The notes under the pieces: model-generated
Told to the model about the DNA's origin: nothing
What the model saw: the letters and a program-made list of their open reading frames with translations, nothing else
Database searches by the model: none
Made by a program: the position numbers and the translations under genes
In this document: piece by piece, positions 29,829-40,273 of the stretch
Layout: each line of letters starts with the position of its first letter
Numbering within the stretch: position 1 is the first letter of the stretch
NCBI GenBank assembly: GCA_020466095.1
Contig: CM035807.1
Coordinates: 43,622,286 to 43,686,285 of the forward strand
Source of the DNA: Chlorops oryzae
Taxonomy: Eukaryota > Arthropoda > Insecta > Diptera > Chloropidae
DNA: 64,000 nucleotides
Direction of reading: 5' to 3'

Positions 29829-31120
29829 ACAGGTTGGCTGATAAGTCCCCGGTCTGACATATAGATGGCGTCGCTAGTATTAAATGCATATTATTTTTAT
29901 ATAGTGGCAACCTTGAAATGATTCGTGTCAAAATTTGACGTCTGTAAGTCAATTAGTTTGTGAGATAGAGCGTCTTTTGTGAAGCAACTTTTGTTATTGT
30001 GAAAAAAATGGAAAAAAAGGAATTTCGTGTTTTGATAAAATACTGTTTTCTGAAGGGAAAAAATACAGTGGAAGCAAAAACTTGGCTTGATAATGAGTTT
30101 CCGGACTCTGCCCCAGGAAAATCAACAATAATTGATTGGTATGCAAAATTCAAGCGTGGTGAAATGAGCACGGAGGACGGTGAACGCAGTGGACGCCCGA
30201 AAGAGGTGGTTACCGACGAAAACATCAAAAAAATTCACAAAATGATTTTGAATGACCGTAAAATGAAGTTGATCGAGATAGCAGAGGCCTTAAAGATATC
30301 AAAGGAACGTGTTGGTCATATCATTCATCAATATTTGGATATGAAAAAGCTCTGTGCAAAATGGGTGCCGCGCGAGCTCACATTTGACCAAAAACAACAA
30401 CGTGTTGATGATTCTGAGCGGTGTTTGCAGCTGTTAACTCGCAATACACCCGAGTTTTTGCGTCGATATGTGACAATGGATGAAACATGGCTCTATCACT
30501 ACACTCCTGAGTCCAATCGACAGTCGGCTGAGTGGACAGCGATCGGTGAACCGTCTCCGAAGCGTGGAAAGACTCAAAAGTCCGCTGGCGAAGTAATGGC
30601 CTCTGTTTTTTGGGATGGGCATGGAATAATTTTTATCGATTATCTTGAGAAGGGAAAAACCATCAACAGTGACTATTATATGTCGTTATTGGAGCGTTTG
30701 AAGGTCGAAATCGCGGCAAAACGGCCCCATATGAAGAAGAAAAAAAGTGTTGTTCCACCAAGACAACGCACCGTGCCACAAGTCATTGAGAACGATGGCA
30801 AAAATTCATGAATTAGGCTTCGAATTGCTTCCCCACCCACCGTATTCTCCAGATCTGGCCCCCAGCGACTTTTTCTTGTTCTCAGACCTCAAAAGGATGC
30901 TCGCAGGGAAAATTTGGCTGCAATGAAGAGGTGATCGCCGAAACTGAGGCCTATTTTGAGGCAAAACCGAAGGAGTACTACCAAAATGGTATAAAAAAAT
31001 TGGAAGGTCGTTATAATCGTTGTATCGCTCTTGAAGGGAACTATGTTGAATAAAAAAACCGAATTTTGACAAAAAAATGTGTTTTTCTTTGTTAGACCGG
31101 GGACTTATCAGCCAACCTGT
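29829..31120 (+). mobile_element. Himar1-like mariner, copy 2 (in Gypsy-1 protease)
   Basis: ACAGGTTGGCTGATAAGTCC starts at 29829 and the inverse ends at 31120; TA duplicates are at 29827-29828 and 31121-31122. Length is 1292 bp. It has opposite orientation to copy 1, 4 kb away. Confidence 0.95.
30008..31050 (+). pseudogene. Mariner transposase, copy 2
   Basis: ATG 30008 begins MEKKEFRVLIKYCFLKGKN. The whole DNA-binding domain and the first catalytic motif (MDETWLYHY) are open. A 7-A run at 30740-30746 (6 in copy 1) shifts the frame and ends it at 30811, before the second Asp motif. A second A-run at about 30907-30910 is 2 bases short. The remaining Asp motifs (DNAPCHKS equivalent and SPDLAPSDFF) are readable only in other frames. 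The C-terminus (CIALEGNYVE) is the usual one. Lesions are different from those of copy 1. Confidence 0.9.
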
Positions 31121-31589
31121 TATGCGAAGACATTTTAATAAAGTACGAATTTCAGTTGTGCATAACAATTTTCCTATACCTTGTTGAGGTCTTTTAGGAT
31201 TAGATTTTCTCAAAAAATACAATTGCATCATAGACTACCAACAACTTCAAGACTGGGTTATCGTTAGATCTCAAGATTACCACGAAGACATAGCTATTCC
31301 TATACAAAATAACCCTAACATATACTCAATTTCAATACCATCCAGACCTAAAGGGATAAGACAAATTCAAATTGAAAGTGAACACCAAAATATTTTTATC
31401 CCACAACAAATACTAAAGGAGGGCGTTTATATAGCTTATACTCTGACAACCCAAAAAAATGCATTTGTCCGAATTACTAATAGAAAAAATTAACATGTAA
31501 CCATCTCAGATACTCACATTAAATCAGAAAATCTTGATGACTACGAAATTATAAATCCCATAAAATCAATTTAAAAAGCTCAAGAAATA

Positions 31590-32990
31590 TTGGAAAATCT
31601 TCGAAAAAATTTCCCTGCATTCGTATTTGAACCTTTAAACAAATTATGCACAGAGTTCGTTGACATTTTTGCTTTAGAGTCTGAAAACATTTCAACTAAT
31701 AACTTTTACAAACAGGAGCTACGCACAAGAAATAATGAAACATTCTACATTAAGAACTATAGAATACCACACGCACATAAAGAAGATGTAAATAGACATA
31801 TAGATATATTAATTAAAGATGACATCATAGAACCGTCAGTTTCAGAATATAACAGCCCGATTTTATTAGTACCGAAAAAAGCATTACTAGGGAGCGAAGT
31901 AAAAAGATGGCGACTTGTAGTCGATTATAGAGCAATCAACAAGAAACTGACAGCAGATAAATTTCCTCTGCCTAGGATAGATGACATTCTTGATCAGCTG
32001 GGCAGAGCAAAGTATTTCTCTTGTTTAGATTTAACATCTGGATTTCATCAAATTGAATTAAAGGAATTGTCAAGAAATTTAACTTCTTTCTCAACGAACA
32101 ATGGGGTCCTACATATTCAAACGTTTACCATATGGTCTTAAAATAGCGCCGAATTCATTCCAAAGAATGATGACACTTGCATTTTCAGGATTATCACCTG
32201 CACAGGCATTCCTATACATGGACGACTTGGTGGAAATAGGCTGTTCTGAGAAACATATGTTGAAAAATCTTCGTGATGTTTTTTTCACTTGTCAAAAATT
32301 TAATTTGAAACTACACCCAGAAAAATGTTAATTTTTTAAAAAAGAAGTTACATATTTAGGCCATAAATGTACGGATGAAGGTATATTGCCGGATGAAAGT
32401 AAATTTGATGTAGTGAAAAACTACCCACCACCGACCAAAGCTGATGAAGTAAAGAGATTTGTAGCATTTTGCAATTATTATAGGAGACCTATCAAAAATT
32501 TCGCGGAATATTCACGAGTGCTTACAAGACTATGTAAAAAGAATGCAACATTTGAATGGAACGAACAGTGCGAACATTCATTTCAGTATTTGAAGAGTTG
32601 TCTTTTAAAACCATCAATCCTGCAATACCCCGACTTTGATAAACCTTTTTATATCACAACAGATGCTAGTGGCTTTGCATGTGGAGCTGTTTTGAGCCAA
32701 CAACAACAGAAAAAGAATTAGCAGCTATTCACTGGGCAATAAAGTACTTTTGACCTTACATTTATGGTAAACAATTTTTCGTTGAAACTGATCACCGAAC
32801 CTTAACATTCCTTTTTTCAATGAAAAACCTATCTTCAAAACTGACACGAGTAAGACTAGATTTAGAAGAATATGATTTTAAAGTGGAGTACATAAAAGTA
32901 AAGAAAACCATATTGCGGATGCGTTATCCCGCATTGACATAAATGACCTTAAAAGAATGAATCTAGAAAAAGACCAAACAATACTAATAA
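31590..32990 (+). pseudogene. Gypsy-1 reverse transcriptase and RNase H
   Basis: Frames at 31590-32141, 32101-32331 and 32386-32721 together cover the RT. They include RWRLVVDYRAINKKL, FSCLDLTSGFHQIEL (motif A), FKRLPYGLKIAPNSF and the catalytic FLYMDDLVE (YMDD intact). The connection follows, then RNase H from ITTDASGFACGAVLS, with ETDHRTLTFLFS near 32790. A frameshift at about 32100, a TAA at 32329 and another frameshift near 32705 prevent one protein. RNase H is cut short near 33037 by a dispersed repeat. Confidence 0.85.
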
Positions 32991-33036
32991 CAACTAGATC
33001 AACGAACAAAAACCTTATCAGTTACGAAAAACAAAA

Positions 33037-34032
33037 CAAAACAAGTAAGAAAGCTAAAGTCAGTCAAGCCCGACTTTGAAATACCCAGCGTCCCAACATT
33101 ATAAGCGCACTATGTTTTGCTTCACTTTCATTCGCCTTGGTGAACCTATGTTGCGAATTTGAAGCTTCTACGCCTTTTACTTCGGAAGTTACTAAAAATC
33201 TTCAATTGTGGGTGTGGCAGTGGGCGGGCCACATAAAATTTATTCCTACACCTTTCATTCGCCTTGGTCAACCAATGTTGCAAATTTGAAGCTTCTACGC
33301 CTTTTACTTCGGAAGTTACGAAAATTCTCCATTTATGAGCGTGGCAGTGGGCGGGCTACATAAATTTTTAATCCTACACCTTTCATTTGCCTTGACAACC
33401 TATGTTGTGAGTATGAAGCTTCTATGCCTTTTACCTTCGAAGTAACGAAAAATCTTCATTTGTGGTCGTGGCAGTAGGCAGGCCACATACAATTTTTTCC
33501 TACACCTTCCATTCGCCTTGTTTAACCTTTGTTGCGGATTTTAAAAAATCTACGCCTTTTAATTCACAAGTTACGTAATCCCTTATTTTTGGGCTTATTT
33601 GTGGGCGTAGCTCGAGGAGGACGGCGTTTTTTCCAGGATATTTCCCTTTTTGTAGGTTACCAGTACACAAAATATCAATGGAATGTGTTGAGTGGTTCGC
33701 AAATTACAAGCATTTTACTGAAAACACAATACATTCATTTGCGGGCGAGGCAGTGGGCGGATGTCTCCCATTTTTCATTAGGATCATATGAGTACCCCGA
33801 TATACATGTGTGCCACATTTCGAATTCATTGGTTTAGCCGTTTCGGGGGAGATCCGACCACGGACGGACAGACAGACGGACGGCCGGACAGACGGACATG
33901 TCTCAATCGATTCAGTTTTTGATCCTGATCATTTCTATATATGTTTGTCTATATTTTCGGAGCTTAATTCTCCCTGTTACAAGATTCGCACAAAACTAAT
34001 ATACCCTGCTTACGCTGGGTATAATAATCAAT
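33037..34032 (+). mobile_element. Dispersed repeat with 128 bp tandem units and GGAC/AGAC microsatellite
   Basis: This ~1 kb insert separates Gypsy-1 RNase H from integrase. It begins AAGTAAGAAAGCTAAAGTC. Inside are nearly four ~128 bp units (33121, 33253, 33381, 33507), each with GAAGCTTCTACGCC or similar and GTGGCAGTGGGCGGGC. A GGACGGACAGACAGAC tract lies at 33862-33896. It closes with a hairpin ATACCC-loop-GGGTAT at about 34001-34021. Repeats of this style (mini-me/DINE-like, with GTCY proto-microsatellites) are common in flies; exact family not determined. Confidence 0.65.
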
Positions 34033-34059
34033 AAAAGTAAGCCAAAAATCAATATATAT

Positions 34060-35460
34060 GAAGCGCTCTATAAATATGAGGAAAAAAAGACATGTCCAGC
34101 TCATTTTTCTTCCACCAAAATTAATTTTAAAAAAAAAGGAACAAAAATTTGTAGCTTTATTAATATTGATGACATTGCTGTTAATGGAAAAATTGACTTA
34201 GGACAATTATTTTCTAAGATAAATAAAAATGCCGACAGTAATGGCATCAATAAAATGCAAATATCATTAAATGATAAATTATTTGAATATGTTCATCTAG
34301 ATGATTTTTAAGAAATGGGCAATAAAATATTAAAGCAACTGATCATTGCTATAACACCTAAAATAATACATGTTACTGATGAGAAATTGATCAATGATAT
34401 ACTTAAACATTTTCACGATGACCCTGTTAATGGTGGCCACCCAGTTATGAATCGTATGAACAACAAAATTCGACAAAAATATCAGTGGAAAAATATGACA
34501 CGTGATATCAAAAAGTATGTAAAACAATGTATACATTGCAACAAAAATAAAACTTTGAGACACAACAAAGAACCTATGACGTTGACAGAATCTTCTTTAA
34601 CACCTCTCAACACCGTTCAAATTGACACGATAGGTCCATTACCGAAAACGGAAAGTGGAAACGAGTATGCGGTAACAATTGTTTGCGATTAAACTAAGTA
34701 CTTAGTAGCCATCCCAATACCCAGTAAGCACTCCAGGGTAGTGGCGAAAGCAATATTTGATAACTTCATACTCATTTATGGTTCATTAAAAACGCTAGTA
34801 GCAGATTTGGGTACAAAATACTAAAACACCCTATTCGGTGAACTGTGCAAACTTTTAAAAATCGACCACAAAATATCAACCCCTTACCATTATCAAACGG
34901 TAGGATCTGTTGAACGGATACATAGAACCTTTAACGAGTATGTACGGTCTTACATATCCGTTGACAAAAACGACTAGGACCAATGGTTAAGATACTTTTC
35001 ATACTGCTACAACACAACTCCATCCACGGTGCATGGTTACTGCCCCTTTGAGTTGATTTTTGGCAAAAACTCCACCAAGATATGAATTTATTGACCAAAC
35101 GAATATTATCCCACTTAATAATTTTAAAGCCTATGATAAAGAGATTAAATATAAACTCCAAATAGCGCAAGAAAGAGCAAGAAAAATGCTCGAAAAAGGC
35201 AAGCTTGCACAAAAACTCAATTACGACAAAAACACACATAGCATAGAATCTAATATAGGTGATTTAGTATTGGTAAAAGACGATGCCAGTCACAAATTAG
35301 AAAATACTTATAAAGGCCCATATGTAGAAGAAAAAATTGATGAAAGAAATAATTATAATTTAAGCTTTAATGGTAAGAAAATAGTTATGCATAAAAATTG
35401 TTATTTTGTTAAAATAAATGTCAAATATATTCAATCTTATTTTATTAATATGATTCAGTA
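34060..35460 (+). pseudogene. Gypsy-1 integrase
   Basis: The zinc-binding part has HFHDDPVNGGH then CIHCNKNK. The core has the first Asp in VQIDTIGPL, a second Asp in TLVADLGTKY and Glu in GSVERIHRTF. The C-terminal part (35060-35460) has GDLVLVKDDASHKLEN and a YKGPY motif. Stops interrupt near 34690, 34823 and 34976, with a frameshift near 35065. Only 40 bp separate the end from the polypurine tract, so there is no room for an env gene. Confidence 0.85.
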
Positions 35461-35517
35461 AATTAAACCCTGAATGATCCTTCCAGATGTTAGATAATTC
35501 TTTTAAAAGAGGGGAGG

Positions 35518-36047
35518 TGTAGCATACAAGCAGCAGTACTCAATAAGCAACATTGTTGCTTTAAATCTAATAAACAATGTTGACAAGAGTCAAACAGAAA
35601 TTGAACGGCAATGAACTTAAATATCATATTACGCATCGCTATAATGCGCTGCACTCTTAAGTCATTAAACTGTGTTGGATATCGACAGCGCTACTTGAAG
35701 GCACAAGCCTAAATCACAATTTTAAGCTACGCAGTTACGTAACTACAAACAATTTTAAGCTACGCAGTTACGTAACTACAAACAGTGCGTGGCCTTCCTT
35801 TGGTTCCCATCGCTTTGAGAAGTGCGATGTTCTTTTACATAACGCATTGCTTTGTATGTTTCACTTTTGTTCTTTTTATTCGCTTATTTTCTATTTTTAT
35901 TGATTGGATTTTTTAAGCCTAATTGACGATTTGTTATTATAAGTCAAAACTGTAAACTAAACAATTTTCGTGTATAAAAGAAAGAATTTTGTTTAATAAA
36001 ATCAATTCCAAACTGTAACTTCAAACGAAGAACTTTATTGGACTTCA
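35518..36047 (+). mobile_element. Gypsy-1 3' LTR
   Basis: 530 bp, TGTAGCATAC...ACTTCA. It matches the 5' LTR once the mariner is removed, with scattered differences. It contains a private 35 bp tandem duplication (35716-35750 and 35751-35785, TTTTAAGCTACGCAGTTACG) at the point where the 5' LTR received the mariner. A TATA-like TGTATAAAAG is near 35970. Confidence 0.9.
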
Positions 36048-36503
36048 TTGGCAACAAAAAACCAGTTAGAATGTCTCTTGTAATTTTTCAACGGTCGATT
36101 TAACACGCTTTTCGTTTTTTGGTCCGAGTCGTTTCCGCAATCGTTATAATTCAATTCCAAATCGTACAGTGTATTGTGCGCAACGCGCTCAACTCTCTCT
36201 CAGTTTTGTTTTTTGTGTGCGATCTAAATCTTACGCGAACGTTTTTTCTCAAACCCATTTAGTCGTCTTCGCGAGTGTAAGATCCGAACTCAAGTTCAGC
36301 ACCCAAGCTGCGTCCGTCATCAACAGCAAATTTTGCAGCTACACCAATCCAATTCACAGCCCGAGGAAGAGGAAAGGCCTACCGAGCCATCGACCGCATC
36401 GGTAAAACAAGGTACGTGGGTGATTCTTCATCCTTTGTTTCTCTTCACACGATTTGCCTTTGCCCCATTTGGGTCAAAAGACCAATCCCTTCTTGCGGGC
36501 ACA
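36048..36503 (+). mobile_element. BEL-2 3' LTR, right piece
   Basis: It continues the LTR begun at 25291 (GGCAACAAAA to GCGGGCACA) and aligns with 22186-22638 of the 5' LTR, including the AAGTTCAGCACCC and CAAGGTACGTGG blocks. Confidence 0.8.
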
Positions 36504-36562
36504 AACAATTACTTAGAAGTTATAAGAAGCAGTACTATTCAGTTTCTGCAAAGATATATATA

Positions 36563-36944
36563 TGGGGATATGAATCGTACTCACTTACACTTCTCGACCA
36601 CGTTGGCTCAATTATTTTAATTTAAGGTTTTTGTTTCCTTTTATTTAAATTAAATAAATAGTTCAGAAGAAATGGAAAATGTTTATGTACATTAAAGTAA
36701 ATTCTTTTGGTTATTTTAAAGTCTTAGTCGTCGTTATTTCTTTTTTATCACGTAAGCTGCACGTCTTGCTAGCTTCACTATTCGTCTTCGACTGCCTTTT
36801 TGCGCGTCCTTTTTTCCTTCTTGCTCGCACTTCTTCTTTTCGTCTTTTTTTTATCGTCTTTCGTCTTGCTATCGCCTTTCGTCTTTTTATCGTCTTTCGT
36901 CTTTTTATCGTCTTTAGGGTGCTTATAAAATAATCGATCCCACA
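36563..36944 (-). mobile_element. Gypsy-3 3' LTR
   Basis: It is the 3' LTR because the element is reversed. It contains an internal minisatellite of TCGTCTTT units (36840-36915) and a TATA-like TTATTTTATAAG near the element-5' edge. The pol stop lies only 11 bp inside the internal boundary. Confidence 0.9.
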
Positions 36945-36955
36945 TATCGGCCATC

Positions 36956-39900
36956 CTAGTGTGCATACGTCTCGGATGCCTCAATCCCATCTTCATCGTC
37001 ATCATTCAAATAATCGTCGCTAGAACTCATCAACCATGGCTTCATAAATTCCGCGCAGGTTGTGGTTTTCTTCGGACCTTCGCCAATACCGGCTTTTATG
37101 ACGTCGTACGTATCGTTCGATTTAACTTTGGTTATTTGGTATGGTCCCAAATACTTTGGTTTTAACTTAAGACCACCACCCAGCTGCGTACGCTTGATCC
37201 CTACCAGTTCGCCTTCTTTATACAAAGCTGCCGGTTTTCGTCGTAAATTGTATGATTTTTTATTCTCAGCTTGTATCTTCTCAATTTGTTGTTTAGCTTG
37301 TTGACGTAGCTCGCGCCGATCATCGTCGAATTGCAGTCGGAATTCTTCTTCAATCGCCTGTTGTAAATTAACGTCGTTTGGTGAACGCATTTTAACACCG
37401 ATCATTAATTCAAACGGAGTCATCTTGGTACTTCTTGAAAACGTGGAATTTATTGCCTGTTGAACTCTATTGGTATTGCGATACCATTTTACTGGATCAT
37501 CTGCCGATAACTTTGCCAAAACGTTACTCACAACAGCGTTAAGTCGCTCGACCTGTCCATTAACACGTGGTAGACCCGTCGTAATTTTAAAATGCTTTAT
37601 ATTTTCCGATTCGCAGTATGATCGAAATTCCTCCGAAGTAAAGGCGGCGCCTCTATCAGAGATAATTTGTGCTGGATTACCGAATACTGCACTCTGCTGC
37701 TGCAACTTCGTAATAGCGTCCTTTGATGATGTCGTCTTTGTCGGGTACAACCAACAGAATTTCGTGAAGGCGTCTACTTCAACGAGGATGTGGTTGTATA
37801 ACTTACTTGTCGACTCGAGCGGACCAACAAAGTCGATGTGATACGTATGGAGTGGGATTTCGTCTTTCTGGAATGGATGAAGTTCACCTTCCTGCTTTCC
37901 TCGTTTTCTATTTGTCACGATACATGGTATGCAACAGGTTATATGCTTCTGGATCTTTTCATCTAATTTGGGTATAAAGTATTCTTTACGAATTAGCTCT
38001 CGGGTTTTCTTCACCGAAAAGTGACCATTCGCATGTGCCCATCGTATTATTTCGCGCTGCATGCCGACTGGAATGACAATTAATTCAAGTCCGTCTACGA
38101 GTTTATATAAAACGCCGCCCTTCAAAAAATAATCTTGGTACGTAGGATCCTCCTTCAATATTTCGAAAATGGCTTTTAAGTTGTCGTCTTTGTCTTGTGC
38201 CTGGCGGATCGAGGCCAGAAGATTCACCTCATTGATATTCATAACAGCATAGCGACTCAATGCATCCGCGTGGCGCATTTGAGAACCGGATCTATGTTCG
38301 ACTGTATAATCGTATTCTTGCAGGAAAAGAACCCATCGTGCAACCCGTGTACTCAAATCCTTCTTTTCGAGAGTCTTTGTGAACGCGCTGCAATCCGTCA
38401 CCAACTTAAAATGCATCCCGAGTATGTACACCCTGAACTTCTTTAATGCTTCAATGATGGCGAGTACCTCCAGTTCGTAGCTCGTGTATTTTCTTTCAGC
38501 GTCCGTAGTCTTTTTACTCATATAGTATACAGGGTGCAGTTGGCCGTCATCAGGAGATCGTTGTAATAGAATTGCACCATAACCGTCAGCTGAAGCATCC
38601 GTGTGCACTTCCGTTTCGTATTGTTGATTAAAGATGCTTAACACCGGTCCCTCGCTCATAATCTTCTTCAGATAAATAAACGCCTCTATCTGTTCTTTTT
38701 GCATTAAAAACTTGTTTCCCTTTTTCCTTAAATCACTTAATGGCTTAGCGATTACGGAAAAGTTCGGTATAAACTTCCGAAAATATCCAGCAAGTCCGAG
38801 AAAACTTTCAAGTTGTTTAATGTTTGATGGAACTTTATAATTCAGGAGTGCGCCTATCTTCGCTGAGGATGGACGTATTTTCTGGTCTGCTACGATGTGA
38901 CCAAGGAACTCGACTTGTTTTTTCATAAACTGACATTTCTTCAGGTTGACCCTGAGTCCGTACTCACTGCAGAGTTTCAAAACATGTTCAAGGCGTTGCA
39001 AAGCCTCCTCGTCATCTTTAGCCGGAATAATGACATCATCAATGTACGGTAATGCAATCCCTTTTCTTGATAAATCACGAAAAATTATGTTGATGTGCCT
39101 TTGAAACACGCTCGGCGAATTACATAGACCAAACGGTACTTTTGTGAACTGATATTGTCCACTGGACGTGACGAACGAAGTATATTTACGACTTGCTTCA
39201 TTTACTGGCACGTGAAAGAATCCGTTCTTCAAGTCAATTGTACTAAAAACGTTGGCATTTTGTAGTCTATCCAATTGGTCCTCGATTAACGGTAACGGAA
39301 ATCGATCTTTAACTATTACCTTGTTGATTCTTCTATAATCGATGCATAGTCTATGTCCACCATCACGTTTTTTAGCTAAAACGACTGCGCTACAAAATTC
39401 TGATTCCGACGGCTCGATTATATTGTCTTTAAGCCATTCATCGATTTGCTCATCGACAATATGACGTTCATTCAATGGTAATCGTCGCGGCGTACAATAT
39501 ATTGGAGTTTCATCAATCAGCGTAATGTTCATTTCAACACTTGTCGTTTTTATTTTGTTCTTGAGTTTGTAATTATTGATAAGTTTTAACACATTTTCTT
39601 TTATTTCTTTACTAACCGTTTCTTCAATATTTAAATTATCATTTTCTTCGATATATATTTTCATAATTTTCTTTTCAAAATTAATTTCATCGTTAAATTT
39701 GTCATTTTTCTTTATAAACAACCCGTGTTTATTTAACTTTATTTCAGCTATATTTCGAAAATGTTCACCAATGATAATATCGACATCGATATATTCTTTC
39801 GGCACAATATGAAAATTTAAATTGTACTTCTCTTTATCAATTTCTATTTCATAATCAAAATTGCCTACTGGTTTAATTTTTTGTTCTTTTCTATTCACAC

Positions 39901-40273
39901 CAAAACCAATAAGATAAATGTCTGAATCTTTTAATAGTGGCTTATTTAACAGTTTATGCACTTTATCTGTGACGATATGACATTTACTGCCAGTATCAAA
40001 TAGGGCTTTAAACGTTAAATCATTAAACTTAATTTCTTTCACCAATGCATCTTCTTGAGAATACAATAAACGAACATTGCTTTTTTTCATTTTCACAGTT
40101 TTTGGAAATATGGCCAAATTTGTTGCATTTAAAGCACTTAGTACCTTCGCTCTTAAATTTACATTCATTTGACTTATGGCCTTTTCCACCGCAATTGTAG
40201 CATTTAAACTCTTTCTTTTCGTTTTGTTTATTTTCATTTTCTCTTTTAACACTTCTTTGGCGCATATTGTCAT
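36956..40273 (-). CDS. Gypsy-3 pol: protease, RT, RNase H, integrase
   Basis: 1105 residues in one open frame. Protease active site FDTGS is at residues 92-96. RT spans about 260-460 with STIDLKNGFFHVPV and catalytic YIDD at 410-413. RNase H motifs are HTDAS (557-561), SYELEV (598-603) and TDCSA (626-630). Integrase has H747/H751 with C780/C784, then core Asp in HIDFVGPL (814), Asp in ISDRGAAF (873) and Glu in NGQVERLN (909). A GPYQITKV motif follows. All catalytic residues are present and no stop is seen. The frame is +1 relative to gag, with at least 245 bp overlap, so expression needs frameshifting or one sequence change. The annotated ATG is only the first in the frame. Confidence 0.93.
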   Translation of the reverse strand: MTICAKEVLKEKMKINKTKRKSLNATIAVEKAISQMNVNLRAKVLSALNATNLAIFPKTVKMKKSNVRLLYSQEDALVKEIKFNDLTFKALFDTGSKCHIVTDKVHKLLNKPLLKDSDIYLIGFGVNRKEQKIKPVGNFDYEIEIDKEKYNLNFHIVPKEYIDVDIIIGEHFRNIAEIKLNKHGLFIKKNDKFNDEINFEKKIMKIYIEENDNLNIEETVSKEIKENVLKLINNYKLKNKIKTTSVEMNITLIDETPIYCTPRRLPLNERHIVDEQIDEWLKDNIIEPSESEFCSAVVLAKKRDGGHRLCIDYRRINKVIVKDRFPLPLIEDQLDRLQNANVFSTIDLKNGFFHVPVNEASRKYTSFVTSSGQYQFTKVPFGLCNSPSVFQRHINIIFRDLSRKGIALPYIDDVIIPAKDDEEALQRLEHVLKLCSEYGLRVNLKKCQFMKKQVEFLGHIVADQKIRPSSAKIGALLNYKVPSNIKQLESFLGLAGYFRKFIPNFSVIAKPLSDLRKKGNKFLMQKEQIEAFIYLKKIMSEGPVLSIFNQQYETEVHTDASADGYGAILLQRSPDDGQLHPVYYMSKKTTDAERKYTSYELEVLAIIEALKKFRVYILGMHFKLVTDCSAFTKTLEKKDLSTRVARWVLFLQEYDYTVEHRSGSQMRHADALSRYAVMNINEVNLLASIRQAQDKDDNLKAIFEILKEDPTYQDYFLKGGVLYKLVDGLELIVIPVGMQREIIRWAHANGHFSVKKTRELIRKEYFIPKLDEKIQKHITCCIPCIVTNRKRGKQEGELHPFQKDEIPLHTYHIDFVGPLESTSKLYNHILVEVDAFTKFCWLYPTKTTSSKDAITKLQQQSAVFGNPAQIISDRGAAFTSEEFRSYCESENIKHFKITTGLPRVNGQVERLNAVVSNVLAKLSADDPVKWYRNTNRVQQAINSTFSRSTKMTPFELMIGVKMRSPNDVNLQQAIEEEFRLQFDDDRRELRQQAKQQIEKIQAENKKSYNLRRKPAALYKEGELVGIKRTQLGGGLKLKPKYLGPYQITKVKSNDTYDVIKAGIGEGPKKTTTCAEFMKPWLMSSSDDYLNDDDEDGIEASETYAH

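Larger units (their letters stand above)
29600..31495 (+). pseudogene. Gypsy-1 protease, split by mariner copy 2
   Basis: NTFLIDTRADISVFKLNHI (29664-29720) is a retropepsin active site in which the usual DTGAD reads DTRAD, destroying the catalytic loop Gly. The mariner enters at TA 29827-29828. Beyond 31121 the flap-to-C-terminal part resumes (LGLDFLKKYNCIIDY near 31200), followed by a linker ending at a TAA near 31490. Confidence 0.7.
25407..36047 (+). mobile_element. Gypsy-1: decayed Ty3/gypsy element in the BEL-2 LTR
   Basis: LTRs are TGTAGCATAC...ACTTCA at 25407-27186 (interrupted by a mariner) and 35518-36047. The flanks are TTAG on the left and TTGG on the right, where uninterrupted BEL-2 has TTGG: a 4 bp duplication with one change. 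The primer binding site starts TGGCGATC at 27187 and a polypurine tract AAAAGAGGGGAGG precedes the 3' LTR. Order is leader, small ORF, gag, protease, RT, RNase H, integrase. No envelope ORF exists. Lineage is probably 412/mdg1-like. Many stops and frameshifts are present. Confidence 0.85.
22071..36503 (+). mobile_element. BEL-2: deleted BEL/Pao element, 3' LTR split by Gypsy-1
   Basis: The 5' LTR is 22071-22638. The internal region 22639-25290 holds gag and a protease trace but no reverse transcriptase, RNase H or integrase. A polypurine tract matching that of BEL-1 precedes the 3' LTR, which begins at 25291, is cut at 25406 by Gypsy-1, and resumes at 36048-36503. Aligning the two LTRs across the insertion leaves no gap. 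I could not find a target duplication (ATTAT on the left; AACAA on the right). Confidence 0.75.

Noticed and set aside
35460..35517. Envelope gene for Gypsy-1
   Set aside because: Only about 40 bp lie between the integrase stop and the polypurine tract.
36679..36933. Leu/Phe-rich open frame that looks like a membrane protein
   Set aside because: It lies wholly in the Gypsy-3 LTR minisatellite and is repeated in the other LTR (41617-41865). It is a by-product of TCGTCTTT repeats.
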